Assembly: GCA_937941715.1 (NCBI GenBank)
Contig: CALDGX010000205.1
Coordinates: 1 to 64,000, forward strand
DNA length: 64,000 nucleotides
Origin: an uncultured Chloracidobacterium sp.
GTDB taxonomy: Bacteria > Acidobacteriota > Blastocatellia > Pyrinomonadales > Pyrinomonadaceae
Reading direction: 5' to 3'
This document shows positions 59,873 through 64,000 of the stretch, piece by piece. The notes beneath the pieces were generated by a model. It did no database searches. It was not told the DNA's origin and was given only the letters and a program-made list of their open reading frames with translations. Numbering within the stretch: the first letter of the stretch is position 1; every line of letters begins with the position of its first letter. The translations under genes and the position numbers were made by a program.

Positions 59873-62047
59873 ATGATGAATTTTCGGAAAAACAGTTTCT
59901 GGGTCTTGTTAGTTGCGTTTTCGATCTTGATGAACTCGACGGCATTCGCCGAAGCGGTCCGCTCTGGCGAGGCTCCGGCCGACCCCGACAAATTTGACGA
60001 CTGGTCGGTGATGGGACCGGACGGCGGAGATGTACGTGTCATTGCGATCGATCCGCGGGACAAGAATCGGCTGTATATCAGCACGCTTGACGGCCAGATC
60101 CATACTTCCGGTGACGGCGGCAAGACTTGGTCGCTGCTCGTCAACCTAAACAAACCGCAGCTTATCCTTGACCAACTGTTTGTCGATTCGCGTGATTCAA
60201 AGATCATCTATACGTCGGGTCACCGTCACAAGGCCCCCGGAGGTTTCTTTCGATCGACTGACGGCGGACTCACCTGGAAGGAAGCAAAGGAACTGAAGGA
60301 CGAATCGATCCACGCGATGACCCAGTCACCTACTGATCCAAACATTATTACCGTCGGGACAACCCACGGCGTCTGGATCTCGAAAAACTCGGGAGAAGAC
60401 TGGGAAATGCTGAAATCGAGTACGGCACCGGTCAACATCGATTCTTTGGCGATCGATCCCCGCAGCAATAGTACGATGTACGCCGGAACATGGTGGCGTG
60501 CCTACAAAACGACAGACAGCGGAAAGAATTGGCGTCTTATCAAGGACGGTATGATCGACGATTCCGACGTGTTCGCGATCACTATCAATCCGCGAAACCC
60601 CGAGAACATAATCGCTTCGGCCTGCAGCGGCATCTACGAGTCGCAGAATGGCGGTGAGAAATGGTCGAAGATCCAGGGCATCCCCTCGCAATCGCGGCGA
60701 ACCCGAGACATACTCCAGCATCCTACGATCCCCGGAACGGTTTACGCCGGTACGACCGAGGGATTTTGGATGACGACGAACGGCGGCAAATCGTGGGCCT
60801 TGACCACGCAGAGGAATCTTGAGATCAATTCGATCGCGGTGCATCCGTCTGAGCCGAACAGGGTCTTTATCGGCACCAACAATTACGGCGTAATGGTGTC
60901 AAATGACGGCGGACGCAATTTTGCTCCGACCAATGACAGGTTCAGCAGCCGCTTTACCTATTCGATCACCGCGGATAATAAATCCTCCGATCGGCTCTAT
61001 GCCACGACTCAGAATACGGCAACCGGGGGCGGATTCTTCTTTACAAGCCTCGACGGCGGCCGGACGTGGCAGCCTGCGAAAAACCTGGACTCGGGTCGGA
61101 TCGTTCCGTTTGCGTTGCTCCAGGACCGGAACAACGTCAATCTGATGTATCTTGGCACCAACGCCGGTATTTACCGATCACTGGATCGCGGGGCCAATTG
61201 GACGCAGTTGGCGGCCGCGAAGCCCGCTGGCCGTCCAATAACGAAGAAGCCGGTTCCCAAAAAGGTTGTTAAAAAGACCGCGTCAGTCAAGACCGCGGCG
61301 TCAGCACCGGCGGCTGACGTTTCGGCGGCTGGCAAGCTTGTGCCGGCTATATCCGGCAAGGTCAAGGTTCTTGCTTTTACCGAAGACGGTAAGAACGGCA
61401 TCTATGCCGGTACCGACAAGGGACTTTATCGTAGTTATGACCTTAACAAAGGTTGGGAAAAGATCGCGTTCGGTGCCGGTATCAACGATAATATCTTCGC
61501 TGTCCATATCTCGCCGCTGCGACCGGACGTAGTCTGGGTCGGGACCGCGACCTCGGGTGTAATTGTTTCCCGTGATGCCGGTAAGACCTGGCAAAAGGCG
61601 GGCGGGGCAGCTGACATTGTGCCGATCAGTTCTATCAATTCCGATCCAAAGCGGCCGGATTATATTTATGTTGGCACTTCGCAGACCTTCTACGCCAGCC
61701 GCGACGGCGGTGTTACGTGGACTCGCCGCGGCGGAAATCTTCCGCTCGGTAACTACACGAGCATCCTGATCAATCCTGAGAATACCGACGAGGTCATCGT
61801 TTCGAGTTCGCTCGAGGCTGACGGCGGTATTTACCAGACGACCAACGCTGGTGACAAATGGCGTCGAATTGATACCAAGGAGATGAAACTGCCCAGCCGC
61901 CGGATCTGGTCGATGGCAATGGATCCCAACGACCCGAATCGGATCTTTGCCGGCACTCATTCATCGGGTGTTTACCGCATATCGCGTCAGGGCGGGGCGG
62001 CAGCAGCTGCCCCGGGCGATCGGCCGAGGGTAACAAATAACGATTAG
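59873..62047 (+). CDS. Secreted BNR/sortilin-like repeat protein
   Basis: 724 aa. Signal peptide (to about residue 28). Repeated BNR/Asp-box motifs such as TSGDGGKTWSLL, RSTDGGLTWKE, SKNSGEDWEML, TSLDGGRTWQ and SRDAGKTWQKAG, plus DPxNPxxIYAGT segments, making a beta-propeller of the WD40/YVTN/BNR-like or VPS10 type. Two propeller halves are separated by a Lys/Pro/Ala/Ser linker (about 450-490). Preceded by AAAGGA at 59857-59862. Function unknown: such proteins are often extracellular glycan- or protein-binding. Ends before a strong terminator. Confidence 0.8.
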   Translation: MMNFRKNSFWVLLVAFSILMNSTAFAEAVRSGEAPADPDKFDDWSVMGPDGGDVRVIAIDPRDKNRLYISTLDGQIHTSGDGGKTWSLLVNLNKPQLILDQLFVDSRDSKIIYTSGHRHKAPGGFFRSTDGGLTWKEAKELKDESIHAMTQSPTDPNIITVGTTHGVWISKNSGEDWEMLKSSTAPVNIDSLAIDPRSNSTMYAGTWWRAYKTTDSGKNWRLIKDGMIDDSDVFAITINPRNPENIIASACSGIYESQNGGEKWSKIQGIPSQSRRTRDILQHPTIPGTVYAGTTEGFWMTTNGGKSWALTTQRNLEINSIAVHPSEPNRVFIGTNNYGVMVSNDGGRNFAPTNDRFSSRFTYSITADNKSSDRLYATTQNTATGGGFFFTSLDGGRTWQPAKNLDSGRIVPFALLQDRNNVNLMYLGTNAGIYRSLDRGANWTQLAAAKPAGRPITKKPVPKKVVKKTASVKTAASAPAADVSAAGKLVPAISGKVKVLAFTEDGKNGIYAGTDKGLYRSYDLNKGWEKIAFGAGINDNIFAVHISPLRPDVVWVGTATSGVIVSRDAGKTWQKAGGAADIVPISSINSDPKRPDYIYVGTSQTFYASRDGGVTWTRRGGNLPLGNYTSILINPENTDEVIVSSSLEADGGIYQTTNAGDKWRRIDTKEMKLPSRRIWSMAMDPNDPNRIFAGTHSSGVYRISRQGGAAAAAPGDRPRVTNND

Positions 62048-62070
62048 GCGTCCGATCAACACAGGTAGGT

Positions 62071-62095
62071 GGCGGCCCGAGGGGCCGCCTCTTTT
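62071..62095 (+). terminator. Intrinsic terminator
   Basis: Eight-base-pair GC stem ggcggccc / gggccgcc (62071-62078 with 62082-62089), 3-base loop, followed by tctttttg; 23 bases past the BNR gene stop. Confidence 0.85.
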
Positions 62096-62149
62096 TGTTT
62101 TATGTTTGGAAAGTCGGCATCCGGCACCTATAATCTGATACATACGAGC

Positions 62150-63832
62150 ATGGAGCAAGAAATCGCCTGTCATAGCCGAAGCGGAGCCGTCACCCTGCGA
62201 GCCGAGAGTATTCCGTTCTCAGATTTTCCGGGGCAATCACGGCTCTTTATTGATTATCAGCGAGATCCGCTCAAGCTGAAGAGATTTTACCCCCAGGCGG
62301 TGGCGAACCAGTCGGATATAGCCTCGCTGGTACCCGGTGTTTTGGCGAACCACAAGGCAGATCGAAATATCCTTGCAGATGCACTCGCCGAGATCAACAT
62401 AAAGTTTGGTGGCGGGCACAAAACGCTCAGGAACATTGAAGCGCTTCGGTCGCCCGATACTGTGGCGGTGGTCACGGGTCAGCAGGCGGGACTATTCTCG
62501 GGGCCGCTTTACACGATCTACAAAGCAATGTCGGCAATACGGCAGGCCGAAAAGCTGAGGGAGCAAGGCATCAGCGCCGTGCCGGTGTTCTGGGTCGCGA
62601 CCGAGGACCACGATTTCGAAGAAGTGTCGAAGACCTACGTTGTCGATCGAGAAGGCTCTCTTTACGAGTCGAAGACCGAGCCAAGCCATTGCTACGAAAA
62701 TCTCCCGGTAGGCTACGTGAAACTCGATACGACGATCAAAGACGGCATTGCCGATCTGATCGCGGCACTGGCGCCGACAGAGTTCACATCCGAGGTCCGT
62801 CAGTTGATCGAGGACAGCTGGCGTCCGGACGAGTACTTTGGCGACGCCTTCGGAAAACTGCTGACGCACTTGCTCGGCGATTACGGCCTGATCATCCTAT
62901 GCCCGCTTCACCCGAAGCTGAAACAACTTGCTGCACCGATCTATGTAAATGCGATAAGGCGGTCGGCCGAGATCGTGGACGCACTTCGCAAACGAAGCGA
63001 CGAGCTTGTCAGCGATGGCTACACAGCACAGGTTCTTGTCGCCGAAGACTACTTTCCGCTCTTTTGGCAGGCCGAGAACGATACGCGAAACGCTCTCAAA
63101 CGGACCGAATCCGGTACCTACCGCAAAAAAGACGGCTCGCGAGAGTTTACGATCGATGAACTCGCCGAGATCGCTGAGAAAGAACCCGGACGATTCAGTC
63201 CCAGCGTGGTTTTGAGGTCTGTCGTTCAGGATTATATTTTGCCCACAGTCTGCTATTTTGGCGGTGCCGCCGAGATCGCGTATTTCGCACAGAGCGGCGA
63301 AGTTTACCGGCTGCTTGACCGCACCCCGACTTTGATACTTCACCGGCAGAGTTTTACTTTCGTCGAATCCAAGCACGGCAAAACGCTTTCAAAGTATGGC
63401 CTGAGCCTGCCGCAGTTGTTCGAGGGGTTCGATCAGCTTTTGCCTGAGATCGTTGAGAAATATTTGAATGCGGATTCGGCCCGAGTGTTTGCTGAGGTCG
63501 AGGAGGCGGTTAATACACAACTCAACCGGCTTGATCGAGACCTCTCGAAGATCGATGCCACTCTTGCCGAGAATCTCGCGAAACGACGCCGAAAGATCAT
63601 TTATCATATCGGAGCGCTTCGCAACAAGTTCCACAATGTCCAGGTCCGCAAAGATGCGGTGATCAGGCAGCAGATCGAGGGTGTTTTCACGGCGCTCTTG
63701 CCGCACCGGCATCTACAGGAAAGGGCGATCAATATCACGTACTTTCTGAACCGTTTCGGACTGAATTTCATCGATTGGATATACAACGCCGTCGACCTGG
63801 ATGATCGCGCTCATCGGGTCATCAGGCTCTAG
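62150..63832 (+). CDS. bshC: BshC, bacillithiol biosynthesis cysteine-adding enzyme
   Basis: 560 aa. BshC joins cysteine to glucosaminyl-malate, the last step of bacillithiol synthesis. Seen: family motifs VVTGQQAGLFSGPLYTIYKA and VPVFWVATEDHDFEEV, a middle Rossmann-like core, and a C-terminal coiled segment (VEEAVNTQLNRLDRDL, RRKIIYHIGALRNKFHNVQ). The start ATG 62150 (MEQEIACHSRSGAVTLRAE) is preferred to the in-frame ATG upstream at 62102 and the longer frame from 62069, which overlap the terminator. bshA and bshB are not in the window. mutL begins 18 bases downstream. Confidence 0.92.
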   Translation: MEQEIACHSRSGAVTLRAESIPFSDFPGQSRLFIDYQRDPLKLKRFYPQAVANQSDIASLVPGVLANHKADRNILADALAEINIKFGGGHKTLRNIEALRSPDTVAVVTGQQAGLFSGPLYTIYKAMSAIRQAEKLREQGISAVPVFWVATEDHDFEEVSKTYVVDREGSLYESKTEPSHCYENLPVGYVKLDTTIKDGIADLIAALAPTEFTSEVRQLIEDSWRPDEYFGDAFGKLLTHLLGDYGLIILCPLHPKLKQLAAPIYVNAIRRSAEIVDALRKRSDELVSDGYTAQVLVAEDYFPLFWQAENDTRNALKRTESGTYRKKDGSREFTIDELAEIAEKEPGRFSPSVVLRSVVQDYILPTVCYFGGAAEIAYFAQSGEVYRLLDRTPTLILHRQSFTFVESKHGKTLSKYGLSLPQLFEGFDQLLPEIVEKYLNADSARVFAEVEEAVNTQLNRLDRDLSKIDATLAENLAKRRRKIIYHIGALRNKFHNVQVRKDAVIRQQIEGVFTALLPHRHLQERAINITYFLNRFGLNFIDWIYNAVDLDDRAHRVIRL

Positions 63833-63850
63833 CTCGCACTTTTTCGGCCA

Positions 63851-64000
63851 ATGGCAGACAGATCGACTAACAAGATACAGATACTGCCTGATAATCTGGC
63901 AAATCAGATCGCGGCGGGCGAGGTTGTCGAGCGTCCGGCTTCGGTTATCAAGGAACTTGTCGAAAATTCGATCGACGCGGGTGCCACACGGATCAACGTC
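63851..64000 (+). CDS. mutL: MutL, DNA mismatch repair protein (5' part only)
   Basis: First 50 codons before the window edge: MADRSTNKIQILPDNLANQ followed by IAAGEVVERPASVIKELVEN and SIDAGATRI. This is the GHKL ATPase N-terminus of MutL (motif I with the ENxxDA-like Asn/Asp). Starts 18 bases after the bshC stop, so probably cotranscribed. C-terminal nuclease motif not visible here. Confidence 0.95.
   Translation, partial: MADRSTNKIQILPDNLANQIAAGEVVERPASVIKELVENSIDAGATRINV

Overview
The window is a gene-dense bacterial chromosome segment of moderate-to-high GC with no rRNA, tRNA, phage, insertion sequence or CRISPR array that I can see. The gene content points to an acidobacterium, most likely class Blastocatellia. 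The evidence is a secreted protein resembling the 'VWFA-related Acidobacterial' family, Asn/Thr/Ala-rich lipoproteins, secreted BNR-repeat and FG-GAP-repeat proteins, a two-subunit glycine decarboxylase and BshC. This placement is an inference from protein flavour, not from a marker-gene tree.

Layout, left to right. 1-8.5 kb (minus strand): uvrA (its C-terminus is cut by the window edge), a small conserved-looking protein, an L,D-transpeptidase-like protein, an M50B-like membrane protein, then a molybdenum-cofactor cluster (M24 peptidase, moeA, methyltransferase, moaC) with overlapping or near-overlapping genes. 8.6-13.3 kb: an acyl-CoA dehydrogenase, two lipoproteins, a degenerate CYTH protein and a secreted lytic-transglycosylase-like protein, separated by clear bidirectional hairpins. 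13.4-16.4 kb (plus): glmM, aroB and a small membrane protein. 16.4-20.7 kb (minus): a B12-binding-type radical SAM protein and two secreted proteins. 21-27.6 kb (plus): an M1 peptidase, metH behind a candidate SAM-II-type riboswitch and a 14-codon leader ORF, and a saccharopine-dehydrogenase-like protein.

27.7-35.6 kb: a large secreted metzincin with six FG-GAP-like repeats, an acyltransferase coupled to a 14-TM transporter, an FHA/trypsin-like membrane protease and a thioredoxin-like ferredoxin. 35.7-38.9 kb: pntAB, preceded by a perfect TGTGA-N6-TCACA site placed as in a class II CRP-dependent promoter. 38.9-54.5 kb: a long run of minus-strand genes holding the glycine cleavage genes gcvT, gcvH, gcvPA and gcvPB. 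Between them sit secreted proteins, a Tat-signal-bearing class V aminotransferase, a 35-residue membrane peptide, two glycosyltransferase-type genes and, downstream, a 2-oxoglutarate oxygenase-like protein and a VTT-domain membrane protein. At its head is a TPR/secreted three-gene operon.

54.7-64 kb (plus): larE, glutamate dehydrogenase, a large outer-membrane-barrel-like protein with a near-consensus promoter and a long leader, a BNR-repeat protein, bshC, and the first 50 codons of mutL.

Most of the window is housekeeping metabolism (one-carbon/methionine/glycine, Moco, NADPH, cell wall) plus envelope proteins. I see no defence or biosynthetic island. The most interesting signals are regulatory (the metH leader and the pntAB operator), together with the unusual gene mixture between gcvPA and gcvPB.
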